64,000 nucleotides of DNA, taken from contig NZ_JAJOZC010000001.1 of NCBI RefSeq assembly GCF_023701695.1, positions 496,001 through 560,000 on the forward strand, read 5' to 3'. Each line of letters opens with the position of its first letter. Positions within the stretch are counted from its first letter, which is position 1. Under the pieces are notes generated by a model, which did not search any database, had not been told where the DNA came from, and worked only from the letters and a program-made list of their open reading frames with translations. This DNA comes from Streptomyces sp. RKAG290 (GTDB lineage: Bacteria > Actinomycetota > Actinomycetes > Streptomycetales > Streptomycetaceae). Made by a program: the position numbers and the translations under genes. This document shows, piece after piece, positions 8,447 to 18,972 of the stretch.

Positions 8447-9331
8447 ATGAGTACTCCGAACCCCGCGCAACAGCCGGGCCCGGCCCCGCTCCCCGCCGCG
8501 CACCTGACGGCGAAGGAGAAGGCGCTGCGCCACCGGATCGACGCCATGGCCGAGCAGCTCACCGCCGTGCCCGGCATCCGGGCCGTGGCCCTGGGCGGCA
8601 GCCGGGCCCGGGGTACTCACCGCCCCGACTCCGACTGGGATCTGGGCCTCTACTACCGCGGCACCCCGGACCTGGCCGCGCTCACCGCGCTGGCCTGCGA
8701 GGCACAGGGGTCACCGGTGGAGGTGGCCGGGCCGGGCGGCTGGGGCCCGTGGGTCGACGGCGGGGCCTGGCTGCGGGTGGACGGCACTCCGGTGGACTGG
8801 ATCCTGCGCGATCTGGACCGGGTCGGCGCGGTCTGGTCGGACTGCCGCCAGGGCCGCTACGAAGTGGGGATCCAGCCCGGCCACCCGCTCGGATTCTGGT
8901 CGCCCGTCTATCCGGGTGAGGTCGCTCTCGGACACGTGATCGCCGACCCGTCCGGGGAGTTGACCGCGCTTCAGCGGGAGACGCTCGACTATCCGGAGCC
9001 GCTGCGTAAGGCCCTTGTCGATGCGGCCTGGGAGGCGGACTTCTCGGTGGTGTCGGCCGCCAAGTCGGCTCCGGCAGGCGACCGGCTCCACGTCTCGCTC
9101 TGCCTGTCCCGGGCGTTCGGCGTCCTCACCCAGTCGCTGCACGCCCACCACCGCACCTGGTGTCTCAACGAAAAGGGCGCACTGGCGGCAGCCGCCGCCC
9201 TGCCGGACACCCCGGCGGATTTCGCGGAGCGGGTCGGCGAGGCACTGCGCGGCCTGGACATCGCCGCGGTGGAGGCGGCCGCGGGTGTCGTCGCCGACGT
9301 ACGGGCGGTCCTGGACCGGGCGCGCAACTGA
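8447..9331 (+). CDS. Nucleotidyltransferase-domain protein (aminoglycoside nucleotidyltransferase-like)
   Basis: A protein of 294 residues. The Pol-beta-type nucleotidyltransferase signature is intact: LGGSRARGTHRPDSDWDLGLYY (GGS, then DxD metal ligands), with a third carboxylate likely in DGTPVDWI. The C-terminal half resembles the helical domain of DUF4037/kanamycin-nucleotidyltransferase-like proteins. The substrate is unknown, and there is no adjacent toxin or antitoxin partner, so an MNT/HEPN module is unlikely. Confidence 0.8.
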   Translation: MSTPNPAQQPGPAPLPAAHLTAKEKALRHRIDAMAEQLTAVPGIRAVALGGSRARGTHRPDSDWDLGLYYRGTPDLAALTALACEAQGSPVEVAGPGGWGPWVDGGAWLRVDGTPVDWILRDLDRVGAVWSDCRQGRYEVGIQPGHPLGFWSPVYPGEVALGHVIADPSGELTALQRETLDYPEPLRKALVDAAWEADFSVVSAAKSAPAGDRLHVSLCLSRAFGVLTQSLHAHHRTWCLNEKGALAAAAALPDTPADFAERVGEALRGLDIAAVEAAAGVVADVRAVLDRARN

Positions 9332-9342
9332 GGCCTCTCGTA

Positions 9343-9384
9343 CGGATCATGCCGGGCTCGCGTGCCCCGGTGCCTGATCCGGCC
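9343..9384. repeat. Copy of the dispersed element between convergent genes
   Basis: The 25 nt at 9346-9370 are the exact reverse complement of 53430-53454, and the flanking GCCTGATCCG (9371-9380) also matches the inverse of 53421-53430. It sits 14 bp after the nucleotidyltransferase stop and 20 bp before the TetR-gene stop. It includes a short CCGGG/CCCGG hairpin. Likely a bidirectional terminator. Confidence 0.7.
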
Positions 9385-9401
9385 GATCCGGGCGCAAGGC
9401 C

Positions 9402-9995
9402 TCAAGCCCCCTCCGGCCGATCAGGGCCGGGGGCATCGGCTTGGACCAGGGCTCGCGCCAGGGCAGCGCTCTCCGGAAGGGTGTCGAGCGAGAGGGGCTG
9501 CGTGGCCAGAGCACCCTCGTGCAGCACGAGGAGTTGCGTGGCGAGGGCGGCCGGGGACGAGCAGCCCGCTGCGGTGGCGAGTTCCGTGAACAGGTTCAGC
9601 AGCCAGAGCTTCTGGTCCGCGGCGATGCGGTGCGCGGGGTGCGAGGGGTCCGGGAGTTCGGCGAGTGCGTTGATGAAGGCGCAGCCACGGCTGTTGTTCG
9701 CGCTCCAGGTCCGCAGTGCCTCGAAAGGGGCGGTGACGGCCTCGGCGGGAGTGCCTGCGGCTGCGACGGCGGCCCGGACGACTGACCGCCAGCGCTGGTC
9801 GCGTTCCGTGAGGTAGGCCGCCACGAGGTGGTCCTTCGACCCGAACCGGTTGTACAGGGTCCGCTTCGTCACGCCCGAGTGCTCGGCGATCAGATCCACA
9901 CCGACCGCTGTGATTCCGCGGTGGTAGAACAGCTCCTCGGCGGCCGCCAGGATGCGCCGGCCGGCCGGCGTCACAGCACGCGCTGCCTGCACCAC
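9402..9995 (-). CDS. TetR/AcrR-family transcriptional regulator
   Basis: The protein has 197 residues from a GTG at 9995 preceded by AAGGGG. The N-terminal helix-turn-helix reads GRRILAAAEELFYHRGITAVGVDLIAEHSGVTKRTLYNRFGSKDHLVAAYL, the standard TetR layout. The C-terminal ligand domain has a family-typical RGCAFINA segment. It is divergent from a zinc-type or quinone oxidoreductase gene (10068), with a direct repeat in the 72-bp gap, so it most likely represses that gene and itself. Confidence 0.92.
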   Translation of the reverse strand: MVQAARAVTPAGRRILAAAEELFYHRGITAVGVDLIAEHSGVTKRTLYNRFGSKDHLVAAYLTERDQRWRSVVRAAVAAAGTPAEAVTAPFEALRTWSANNSRGCAFINALAELPDPSHPAHRIAADQKLWLLNLFTELATAAGCSSPAALATQLLVLHEGALATQPLSLDTLPESAALARALVQADAPGPDRPEGA

Positions 9996-10009
9996 GGGCC
10001 CCCTTCACT

Positions 10010-10048
10010 GATCGGTGTACGGTGGGAGGAGTTCACAGATCAGTATAC
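10010..10048. promoter_or_regulatory. Probable TetR operator: direct repeat GATCRGTRTAC
   Basis: GATCGGTGTAC (10010-10020) and GATCAGTATAC (10038-10048) repeat with a 28-bp start-to-start distance in the divergent promoter between the TetR gene and the oxidoreductase. CAGTATAC-type AT-rich sequence in a GC-rich background marks a likely regulator or promoter site. Confidence 0.5.
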
Positions 10049-10067
10049 CTGCGAGGAGGTTCAGGCG

Positions 10068-11116
10068 ATGGGCGCGTCCCAGTTCATGCGAGCGGTGCGC
10101 ATCACGAGGCACGGAGGACCGGAGGTTCTGGAGCTGACGGAGGTCGCCGTACCTGCCCCGCGGGCGGGAGAGGTGCTGGTCCAGGTCGGCGCGGTGGCGC
10201 TGAACAACACCGACCTGTGGACCCGGGAGGGCGCCTACGGCCGGCCGGGAGACCCGGAGGCGAGGTCGGGCTGGCGCGGCCCGATCGACTTCCCGCGCAT
10301 CCAGGGCGCCGACGTGGCCGGCCGCGTCGTGGCCGTCGGGACCGGGGTGGCGGAGAGCCTCGTCGGACGCCGGGTGGTGGTCGACCCCGCGATCTACGAC
10401 ACCGAAGGGCCGGACGCCAACCCGGTGGGCCTGATGGGGAGCGAGCGGGACGGCGGGTACGCCGAGTACGTGACGGCGGCGGCAGAGCGCGTGCACGACG
10501 TGACGGACTCCCCGCTCACCGACGACCAGCTCGCGACGTTGCCGACCGCCTACGGCACGGCGCTGGGCATGATCGAGCGAGGCCGGCTGCGCAAGGGGGA
10601 AACCGTCCTGGTCTCGGGAGCCTCCGGCGGCGTCGGCATCGCACTGGTGCAGATCGCCCGTGCGCGCGGCGGGAGGGTGATCGCCCTCAGCAGCGGAGCC
10701 AAGATCGATGCGGTGCGAGAAGCGGGCGCGCACGAAGTCGTCGACCGCGCGGGAGACATCGCCGAGCAGATCCGCGCCGCCGCCCCGGAGGGCATCGACG
10801 TCGCGCTCGACGTCGTGGCGGGCGAGCTGGTGGGTGAGGGGCTGCCGCTGCTGCGCGAAGGGGGCCGGTGGGTCATCGCCGGCGCACTCGGCGGCTACGG
10901 CGTGACCTTCGACGTGCGCCGCCTCTACCTGCACAACGCCCAGGTCATCGGCTCCGCGATGCACACCCCCGCACACTTCGCCCTCCTCATGGACCTGGCT
11001 CGTCGCGCCGGGATCCGACCCGTCATCGCCGCATCCTTCCCACTGGACCAGGCTGCTCGGGCGCAGGAGGAACTCTCCCGCAGGGGCACGTGGGAAAGAT
11101 CGTCATGCACCCCTGA
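10068..11116 (+). CDS. Quinone oxidoreductase-like medium-chain dehydrogenase/reductase, with a likely frameshift at the 3' end
   Basis: An NAD(P)H-dependent MDR protein without structural zinc ligands. It has the N-terminal GroES-like domain (AVRITRHGGPEVLELTEV) and a nucleotide-binding domain with LVSGASGGVGIALVQIA. GAGGAGG lies 8 nt before the ATG at 10068. In the given frame the tail leaves the family after AQEELSRRG and runs on through unrelated sequence. In the next frame the expected ending GHVGKIVMHP and a TGA at 11114 are found. One extra G in the run of four at 11083-11086 fuses them. It is paired with the divergent TetR regulator. Confidence 0.85.
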
Positions 11117-11205
11117 GTGCCATCCGAAGGGTCACGACCCAGGCCGTCGCACGGGGAGCACGCCGGCCTCGCCCGGCCCGGAACGGCAGCCCCTAGGATT
11201 CGGCC

Positions 11206-11601
11206 ATGATCGCCGAACTGCAGTGCGTGGTGCTCGACTGTCCCGATCCGGTACGTCTCGCCGAGTTCTACCGCGTACTGCTGGGCGGGCGCGTCAACCA
11301 GGCGGACCGCCGGTGGGCGCTCGACGAGGACTGGGCCACACTGCACACCGCCGCCGGGCTCGTGCTCGGTTTCCAGCGGGCGACGGAGTACCGGCCGCCG
11401 CGGTGGCCCGATCCGGAGCACCCCCAGCAGTTCCATCTGGACTTCGGTGTTCGGGACCTGGACGCGGCCGGGGCCGAGGCGGTCGCGGCCGGCGCGACGG
11501 TCCTCGACAGCGGCGCCGGCCCCGACCGCCCGTGGCGCATCTTCGCCGACCCGGCCGGTCACCCGTTCTGCCTGGTCAAGCACGGCGCCGGCGGGATGTG
11601 A
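11206..11601 (+). CDS. VOC-family (glyoxalase/bleomycin-resistance fold) protein
   Basis: The protein has 131 residues and the two beta-alpha-beta-beta-beta repeats of the vicinal-oxygen-chelate fold: LQCVVLDCPDPVRLAEFYRVLLGG at the start and FHLDFGVRDLDAAGAEAVAAGA in the middle, ending in IFADPAGHPFCLV. It looks like the single-domain glyoxalase-like subfamily; substrate and metal use are unknown. It converges on the MarR gene with a 7-bp gap. Confidence 0.88.
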   Translation: MIAELQCVVLDCPDPVRLAEFYRVLLGGRVNQADRRWALDEDWATLHTAAGLVLGFQRATEYRPPRWPDPEHPQQFHLDFGVRDLDAAGAEAVAAGATVLDSGAGPDRPWRIFADPAGHPFCLVKHGAGGM

Positions 11602-11608
11602 GGAACCC

Positions 11609-12040
11609 TCAGTCCCGCTGAATGGCCGTGACGCAGCGGGCGAGCAGGCCCCGCAGGGCCTCCCGCTCCTGCGGGGTGAACTCCGCCGCGATGCGGCGTT
11701 CGATCCGTACCGCCCGCTCGTCGGCCAGCCGCAGCGTCTCGGCGCCCTCGTCGGTCAGGCGGGTCTCCAGCATCTTCTGGTGCCAGGGGTGCACGGTCCT
11801 GACGATCAGGCCGCGCTCCTCCAGGTGCTTGAGCACGGCCGCCATGGCCTGCGGGGTGACCAGGCAGACCCTGGCCAGCGCGGCGCCCGACATGCCGGGA
11901 TGGTCGGCGAGGGCGAACAGCGCCGCGTACTGCGCCACCGTGAGGTCCGCACCCTTCAGGGCGGCGCTCTTGGCTGCCATGAGCGCTTGCTCTGCACGCT
12001 TGATGTCCGCGCCGAGGCGGTCGTCGGCGGTCATTCCCAT
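11609..12040 (-). CDS. MarR-family transcriptional regulator
   Basis: A 143-residue winged-helix regulator. The recognition helix region is GMSGAALARVCLVTPQAMAAVLKHLEERGLIVR, followed by the wing and TRLTDEGAETLRLAD, as in MarR/OhrR proteins. No conserved peroxide-sensing Cys is evident near the N-terminus. It is divergent from the SDR gene at 12131, with a clear palindromic site between them, so it probably represses that gene. Confidence 0.92.
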   Translation of the reverse strand: MGMTADDRLGADIKRAEQALMAAKSAALKGADLTVAQYAALFALADHPGMSGAALARVCLVTPQAMAAVLKHLEERGLIVRTVHPWHQKMLETRLTDEGAETLRLADERAVRIERRIAAEFTPQEREALRGLLARCVTAIQRD

Positions 12041-12104
12041 GCCCGCGAGCGTACAGCCACGGACATCTGCCGAATCACGGACTCATGACAGGCATGGAAG
12101 TTGA

Positions 12105-12129
12105 ATCAAGGTCTTGATATAACTCAAGG
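12105..12129. promoter_or_regulatory. Probable MarR operator
   Basis: ATCAAGGTCTTGAT (12105-12118) is a perfect 6+2+6 palindrome. A further half-site, CTCAAGG, lies at 12123-12129. It overlaps the region just before the SDR start codon (12131), so a bound MarR dimer would block transcription of that gene. Confidence 0.65.
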
Positions 12130-12130
12130 C

Positions 12131-12985
12131 ATGGATACTCAAGGTGCTCACCACCACTCGCCTTCCCGTTTCGCCGGGACCGTTCTCGTCACCGGCGCCA
12201 CCCAGGGCCTCGGTCTCCACCTGGCCCGCGACCTGGCCGGCCGCGGCGCGACACTGCTGCTGCACGGCCGGGACCAGGCACGGCTCGACAGGGCCGCCGA
12301 GGAGGTACGTGCCCTCTCGGCCGGTCGGGGCGCGGTACGCAGCTACCTCGCCGATCTGTCCGATCTGGACCAGGTCCGGTCCTTGGCGGCGGCCGTACGG
12401 GAGGCCGAGCCCCGGCTCGACGTCCTGGTCAACAACGCGGTGGCCGGCGGCGGCGCCGATCCGCTGCACCGAGAGGTGAGCGCGCAGGGCCACGAACTCC
12501 GGTTCGCGGTCAACTATCTGGCGCCCTGTCTGCTGATCAGCGAGCTGCTGCCGCTGCTGACCGCGTCGGCCCCGGCGCGCGTCGTCCAGGTGGCCTCGGT
12601 CGGGCAGTCGCCCGTCGACTTCGACGACGTCATGATGGAGCGCGGCTACGAGGGCCTGGAGGCGTACTGCCGGAGCAAGCTCGCGATGATCATGTCGACG
12701 TTCGACCTGGCCGCGCGGACGCCCGGCACCGGGGTCACGTTCAACGCCCTGCACCCGGCCCACCTGATGGACACCGAGGGGGTGCGGGCGTACGGGCTGA
12801 CCCCGGCGGTCCCCGTCGAGGAGGGCGTGCGCCCGACGGTGCGGCTGATCACCGACCCGGCGCTGGCGGACGTCACCGGCCGCTACTTCGACCGCTTCAC
12901 GGACGCGGCGGCCCACGAGCAGGCCTACGATCCGCAGGCCCGCCGGCGCCTCGCCGCGCTGACCCGCGAGCTCCTGGCCCGGTGA
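12131..12985 (+). CDS. Short-chain dehydrogenase/reductase (SDR)
   Basis: The protein has 284 residues from the ATG at 12131; a TTG at 12101 is in frame but would overlap the operator. The cofactor motif is VTGATQGLGLHLARDL (TGxxxGxG). NNAVAGGG follows (the NNAG position, altered to NNAV), then the catalytic Ser region VVQVASVGQS and YCRSK (YxxxK). Overall it is close to the retinol-dehydrogenase/WW-oxidoreductase-like group. The substrate is unknown; it is probably controlled by the adjacent MarR protein. Confidence 0.88.
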   Translation: MDTQGAHHHSPSRFAGTVLVTGATQGLGLHLARDLAGRGATLLLHGRDQARLDRAAEEVRALSAGRGAVRSYLADLSDLDQVRSLAAAVREAEPRLDVLVNNAVAGGGADPLHREVSAQGHELRFAVNYLAPCLLISELLPLLTASAPARVVQVASVGQSPVDFDDVMMERGYEGLEAYCRSKLAMIMSTFDLAARTPGTGVTFNALHPAHLMDTEGVRAYGLTPAVPVEEGVRPTVRLITDPALADVTGRYFDRFTDAAAHEQAYDPQARRRLAALTRELLAR

Positions 12986-13012
12986 ACCGGAGGGCCGACC
13001 GTGCCGCCGGGC

Positions 13013-13840
13013 TCAGGCTCCGGCGCGCAGCGCGGCCAGGACGCGTTCGGCGGTCCCGCGGTCGCGGGCGGCGGTGAAGGGCAGGTCGTTGCCACCGGTG
13101 ATGCGGAACTGCGCGCCGGACAGCGTGGCCTGGGTGCCGCCCGCCTCGGTGACCAGGAGCAGGCCGGCCGCGTGGTCCCAGGCGAACTCCCAGTTGAAGG
13201 CGAGCGCGTCCAGGTCGCCACGGGCGACGGCGAGGTATTCGAGGCCGGCCGATCCGCAGGGACGGGCGTCGATGCCTTCGGTCCGCAGGCCGCGCAGGGC
13301 CCGCTTCTGCGCGTCGGTGGTGTAGTCGGGGTGCGACATCGCCACGCGCAGTACGGCGTCGGGTGCGGGCGAGCCCGACCGTATCGGAGCGCCGTCGAGC
13401 GTGGCCCCGCGGCCGCGGACGGCCACGGCCATCTGGTCCAGGGCTGCGGCGTACGTCCAGGACGCCAGGATCTCGCCGTGGTGCGCGAGCGCGACCAGGG
13501 TGCAGAAACCCGGTTCGCCGCGGACGAACTGGCGGGTGCCGTCGACCGGGTCGACGATCCAGACGGGGGCCTCGCCGCCCAGCGCCTCGTAGACCTTCGG
13601 ATCGGCGTGGACCGCCTCCTCGCCGACGACGGCCGAGCCCGGCAGGAGCCGGCTCAGCGAGGCGGTGAGGTGTTCCTCGGCGAGCCGGTCCGCGGCGGTC
13701 ACCAGGTCGTGCGGACCGTTCTTCTCGACGATCTCGTGTGCGGCGAGCTGCCGGTAGCGCGGCATGATCTCGGCGGCGGCCGCTGCGCGGACCGCCGCCT
13801 CGACCTCGGTCAGGTCCCCGGCAAGGAAGTCATCGATCAT
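13013..13840 (-). CDS. Inositol-monophosphatase-family phosphatase (histidinol-phosphatase-like)
   Basis: This Mg2+-dependent phosphatase has 275 residues. The metal-site motifs are in order: VVGEE near residue 72, [13 protein letters not shown] near 94 (DPxDGT), and [15 protein letters not shown] in the C-terminal half. Such proteins hydrolyse inositol phosphate, histidinol phosphate or related sugar phosphates; sequence alone does not decide. It stands alone, in the same orientation as the GGT gene at 13954. Confidence 0.88.
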   Translation of the reverse strand: MIDDFLAGDLTEVEAAVRAAAAAEIMPRYRQLAAHEIVEKNGPHDLVTAADRLAEEHLTASLSRLLPGSAVVGEEAVHADPKVYEALGGEAPVWIVDPVDGTRQFVRGEPGFCTLVALAHHGEILASWTYAAALDQMAVAVRGRGATLDGAPIRSGSPAPDAVLRVAMSHPDYTTDAQKRALRGLRTEGIDARPCGSAGLEYLAVARGDLDALAFNWEFAWDHAAGLLLVTEAGGTQATLSGAQFRITGGNDLPFTAARDRGTAERVLAALRAGA

Positions 13841-13953
13841 GCCCCCAGCTAAGCACGGGCCGCCGGAGGGCCGACGACCTGGTCATGACGGGGAGGTGGC
13901 CGCCCGGCGTCCGCCCGGCCGACAGCCCCGTCCTGGCCAGGAGGGGTTGCCCG

Positions 13954-15819
13954 TCAGCGTCCGACCGCGTACCCCTGCATGCCCCGCGGGTTCGCGGCCG
14001 CGGAGAGCACGCCGGTCTCCGGGTCGCGGGCCACCGCGCACATCCGGCCCTCCGACCACGGGTCGCCGACCGTGACGTCGTGGCCGCGGCGGCGCAGCTC
14101 GGCGACGACCTCGGGGTCCATGCCCTCCTCGACGGTGACGCTGCCGGGGCGCATCCCGCGCGGGAAGAAGGAGCCGGGGAAGCTGTCGTTGTGCCAGTTC
14201 GGGGCATCGATGGCGCCTTGGAGGTCGAGGCCGCCGCGGACCTCGGCGCGCAGGGCGACGGCGAGGAAGAAGTGCAGCTGCCACTGGTCCTGCTGGTCGC
14301 CGCCGGGCGTGCCGAACGCCATGACCGGGACGCCGTCGCGCAGGGCGAGCGACGGGGTGAGGGTGGTGCGGGGGCGCCGGCCGGGCGTGAGGGAGTTGGG
14401 CAGGCCCGTCTCCAGCCAGGCCATCTGCAGGCGGGTGCCGAGCGGGAAGCCGAGCTCGGGCACGACCGGGTTGGACTGGAGCCAGCCGCCGCTGGGCGTG
14501 GCGGAGACCATGTTCCCCCAGCGGTCGACGACGTCCACGTGGCAGGTGTCGCCGCGGGTGGCGCCGTTCCCGGCGACGGTCGGCTCGCCCGCGCGGTCCG
14601 CGGTGGCCGTCGGCTCTCCCGCGCCTTCCTTCGAGACCGTGGGCTCTCCGGCGCCGGCCGCAGGTATGCCCATGGCGTCGAAGCCGGACTCCCCCGAGGC
14701 GACGGCGTGGGCGTGCTCGCTGAGGACGGGGGTGCGGCCGTCGGGGCTGCCCGGCCGCAGCTCGTGCGAGGCCTGGGCGGTGACGAGGGCGCGGCGGGCG
14801 GCGTTGTACGGCTCGGAGAGCAGCGTGCCGAGCGGGACCTCGGCGGCGTCGCCGTACCAGGCCTCGCGGTCGGCCATGGCGAGTTTGCAGCCCTCGATGA
14901 GCAGGTGGACGTACTCGGCGGAGCCGTAGCGCGGCAGCTCGGCGGGGAGCAGGGCGAGCTGCTGGAGGAAGGCGGGGCCCTGGCTCCAGCCGCCGGCCTT
15001 GGCGAGCGTCCAGCCGTTCCAGTCGTAGGTGGCGGGGGCCTCGTAGGACGCGGACCAGCCGGCCAGGTCGGCGGCGGTGAGGGTGCCCGGGTGGCGTGCG
15101 CCGCTGGTGTCCATGGTGGGGACGGCGGCCTGGCGGACCAGGGCCTCGGCGATGAAGCCCTCGCGCCAGACGGCGCGGGCGGCCTCGATCTGCGCGGTGC
15201 GGTCGTCGCCGCCGGCCTGCTCGGCCTCGGCGATCAGACGGCGCCAGGTCGCGGCGAGTGCCGGGTTGCGGAACAGCTCGCCGGGCTTCGGCGAGTTGCC
15301 GCCCGGCAGGTAGACGTCGGCGGAGGACGGCCACTCGTTCTCGAAGAGCTCGCGGACGGTCTCGACGGTCTGGCCGACGCGGTCGACGGGCGCGTGTCCG
15401 TCCTCGGCGTAGCCGATCGCGTACCGCAGCACTTCGGCGACGGTCTTGGTCCCGTGGTCGCGCAGCAGCAGCATCCAGGCGTCGAAGGCGCCCGGTACGG
15501 CGGCGGCGAGCGGTCCGGTGCCGGGGACCAGGTCGAGGCCGAGGGAGCGGTAGTGGGCGACGGTCGCACCGGCCGGGGCGGGGCCCTGACCGCACAGCAC
15601 CTGAACCTCGCCGTCCTTGGGCGCGAGGATCATCGGCACCTCGCCGGCCGGGCCGTTGAGGTGCGGCTCGACGACGTGCAGGACGAATCCGGCGGCGACG
15701 GCGGCGTCGTAGGCGTTGCCGCCGTCCTCCAGGACCGCCATCGCGGACTGCGAGGCGAGCCAGTGGGTGGAGGACACCATGCCGAAGGTGCCCTGGAGGG
15801 TGGGCCTGGTGGTGAACAC
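13954..15819 (-). CDS. ggt: Gamma-glutamyltransferase, cytoplasmic type
   Basis: An Ntn-hydrolase precursor of 621 residues that would self-cleave before the catalytic Thr and release glutamate from gamma-glutamyl compounds. The Thr lies in [22 protein letters not shown], followed by the Ser pair region [15 protein letters not shown] and the glycine loop [14 protein letters not shown]. The GTG at 15819 has AAGGAG 8 nt upstream. No signal peptide is present, so it should stay in the cytosol. It is the last gene of the peptide-importer operon (104 bp after the ATPase gene). Just before the catalytic Thr is a three-fold 10-residue AGEPT repeat. Confidence 0.9.
   Translation of the reverse strand: MFTTRPTLQGTFGMVSSTHWLASQSAMAVLEDGGNAYDAAVAAGFVLHVVEPHLNGPAGEVPMILAPKDGEVQVLCGQGPAPAGATVAHYRSLGLDLVPGTGPLAAAVPGAFDAWMLLLRDHGTKTVAEVLRYAIGYAEDGHAPVDRVGQTVETVRELFENEWPSSADVYLPGGNSPKPGELFRNPALAATWRRLIAEAEQAGGDDRTAQIEAARAVWREGFIAEALVRQAAVPTMDTSGARHPGTLTAADLAGWSASYEAPATYDWNGWTLAKAGGWSQGPAFLQQLALLPAELPRYGSAEYVHLLIEGCKLAMADREAWYGDAAEVPLGTLLSEPYNAARRALVTAQASHELRPGSPDGRTPVLSEHAHAVASGESGFDAMGIPAAGAGEPTVSKEGAGEPTATADRAGEPTVAGNGATRGDTCHVDVVDRWGNMVSATPSGGWLQSNPVVPELGFPLGTRLQMAWLETGLPNSLTPGRRPRTTLTPSLALRDGVPVMAFGTPGGDQQDQWQLHFFLAVALRAEVRGGLDLQGAIDAPNWHNDSFPGSFFPRGMRPGSVTVEEGMDPEVVAELRRRGHDVTVGDPWSEGRMCAVARDPETGVLSAAANPRGMQGYAVGR
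14575..14652 (-). repeat. 30-bp period tandem repeat encoding AGEPT units inside ggt
   Basis: Three units starting 30 bp apart (14635, 14605 and 14575) encode [20 protein letters not shown] and [10 protein letters not shown]. They form a flexible linker directly before the predicted autocleavage site RGDTCH, at the end of the large subunit. Confidence 0.85.
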
Positions 15820-15923
15820 GGGTGCGGCTCCTTGCTGCGACGTGCTGAGTTCAGTGGTGCGTTTGCGGATCGTACGTACGGGAGGCGGGCCCGTGCGAGG
15901 GGCCCGGTCTCCCGCACGGGAGG

Positions 15924-16963
15924 TCAGGCGGCCGCGTCCGGGGCGGTGCCGTCGTCGCCGACGAGGTGGCAGGAGACCTGCCGGCCGCCGGGCAGCTCGC
16001 GCAGGGCCGGCACCTCGGTGCGGCACCGCTCGGTGACGAGCGGGCAGCGGGTGTGGAAGCGGCAGCCGGACGGCGGGTCCAGCGGGCTGGGCAGCTCGCC
16101 GTGCAGCACGATGCGCTCGCGGGAGCGCTGCAGAGCCGGGTCGGGTACCGGCGCGGCGGAGAGCAGCGCCTGGGTGTACGGGTTTTTGGGAGCGGCGAAC
16201 AGCTCGGCGGTGGGAGCCTGTTCGACGATCTGTCCGAGGTACATCACGGCGATCCGGTCGGCGAGGAACTCGACGGCGGCCAGGTCGTGGGTGATGAACA
16301 GGCAGCCGAAGCCGCGGTCGCGCTGGAGGTCGGCGAGCAGGTTGAGCACGGAGGCCTGCACGGAGACGTCGAGGGCCGAGGTCGGTTCGTCGGCGACGAC
16401 GAGATCGGGGTCGCAGGACAGCGCGCGGGCGATGGAGATCCGCTGGCGCTGGCCGCCGGAGAGTTCGTGCGGGTGCCGGTCGGCGTGCTCGGGGCGCAGC
16501 CCGACCTGGGCGAGGAGCTGCTCGACGCGCTCGCGTACGGCGGGGCCGCGGGCCCGGCGGTGCAGCTTGACGGGTTCGGCGATGATCTGGCCGATCGTCA
16601 TGCGCGGGTCGAGCGAGGACGACGGGTCCTGGAACACCAGGTGGAAGTCCTTGCGCAGTGGGCGCAGAGCGCGGCGGGAGAGGTGGGTGATGTCGGTGCC
16701 GTTGATGTGGACGGTGCCGCCGGTGGGTTCGTCGAGGCGGACGGCGCAGCGGCCGACGGTCGACTTGCCGCTGCCGGACTCGCCGACCAGGCCGACGACC
16801 TCGCCGTGGCCGATGGTGATCGAGACGCCGTCGACGGCACGGACGGTGCCGCCGCCCGATGCGGCGAAGTGCCGTTCCAGCGAGTCGATCCGCAGCACGG
16901 GCTGCTGCTGGTCCGCGGTGCCCCCGGCGCTGTCGCGCGGGGCGGGGACGGTCTGCGCTGCGG

Positions 16964-16967
<4 letters not shown>
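15924..16967 (-). CDS. Peptide ABC transporter ATPase (OppF/DppF-type)
   Basis: The protein has 347 residues from a GTG at 16967 that overlaps the stop of the preceding gene (GTGA). It has Walker [10 protein letters not shown], signature LSGGQRQR, Walker [13 protein letters not shown], and the C-terminal oligopeptide-ATPase extension with the Cys cluster region [14 protein letters not shown] that binds an Fe-S cluster in some family members. It is the second of two ATPases in a complete Opp/Dpp-type importer. Confidence 0.93.
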
Positions 16968-18084
<1,117 letters not shown>

Positions 18085-18088
<4 letters not shown>

Positions 18089-18972
18089 CGGGTCCCTCCA
18101 CGGGGGTCGAGGACGTCCCGCAGTCCGTCGCCGAGCAGGTTGAAGGCCAGGGTCGCCGCGACGATCGCGAGGCCGGGGAAGACGGCGAGCCAGGGCGCGG
18201 GTGCCAGGAAGGACTGGGCGCCGGAGAGCATCACGCCGAGGGAGGGGTCGGGCGGCTGGACGCCGAGGCCGAGGAAGCTGAGCAGCGCCTCGCCGATGAT
18301 CGCGGCGGGGATGCCGACGGTCGCCTGGACGATCAGCGCGGAGGTGGCGTTGGGCAGGATGTGCCGGAAGAGCACGGTCCCGTCGCCGCCGCCGTTGGCG
18401 ATGGCCGCCCCGACGTAGTCGACGTGCTTGAGGCGCAGGGTCTCGGCCCGGGTGATGCGGATGACCGCGGGGATCTGCGAGATACCGATGGCGATGGTGG
18501 CGTTGGTCAGCGAGGGGCCGAGGATCGCCGCCAGCCCCACGGCGAGCACCAGGAACGGGAACGCCAGCATGGTGTCGGTGAGCCGGGAGATGGCGCCGTC
18601 GGCGAACTTCCCGTAGTAGCCGCCCGCCAGTCCCAGCGGGACCCCGATCACGAAGGCCAGCACGACGGCGACGAGACCGACCTGCATGGAGGCGCGCGCC
18701 CCGTACACGATCCGGGAGAGCTGGTCGCGTCCGAGGTCGTCGGTGCCGAGCCAGTGCGATCCGCCGGGCGCGGCGAGCACGTTCCCGAAGTTTGGCGTGG
18801 CGGGATCGTACGGGGCGATCAGCGGGGCGAGGAGTGCGACCAGGATGAAGACGGCGGCGATGATGCCGCCGATGAGGGCGAGCCGGTTCCTGCGCAGGGC
18901 GCGCAGCCTGCCGCCGCCGGGCCGCCGCTTCGCGGCCTGCGGGGCAGTGAGCGCTGGGGTCGCTGTGGTCAC
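18085..18972 (-). CDS. Peptide ABC transporter permease (OppC/DppC-type)
   Basis: A membrane permease of 295 residues with the OppC N-terminal region (FILVALLAPLIAPYDP), the HWLGTDDLGRDQLSRIVYGAR signature, and five to six transmembrane segments including the EAA loop around IPAVIRITRAETLRLKHVDYVGAA. The GTG at 18972 overlaps the stop of the upstream OppB-type gene (GTGA). Confidence 0.93.

Noticed and set aside
8447..9331. Toxin-antitoxin (MNT/HEPN) or aminoglycoside resistance gene
   Set aside because: There is no HEPN partner, and the protein is longer than MNT antitoxins. Resistance cannot be claimed from the nucleotidyltransferase motif alone.
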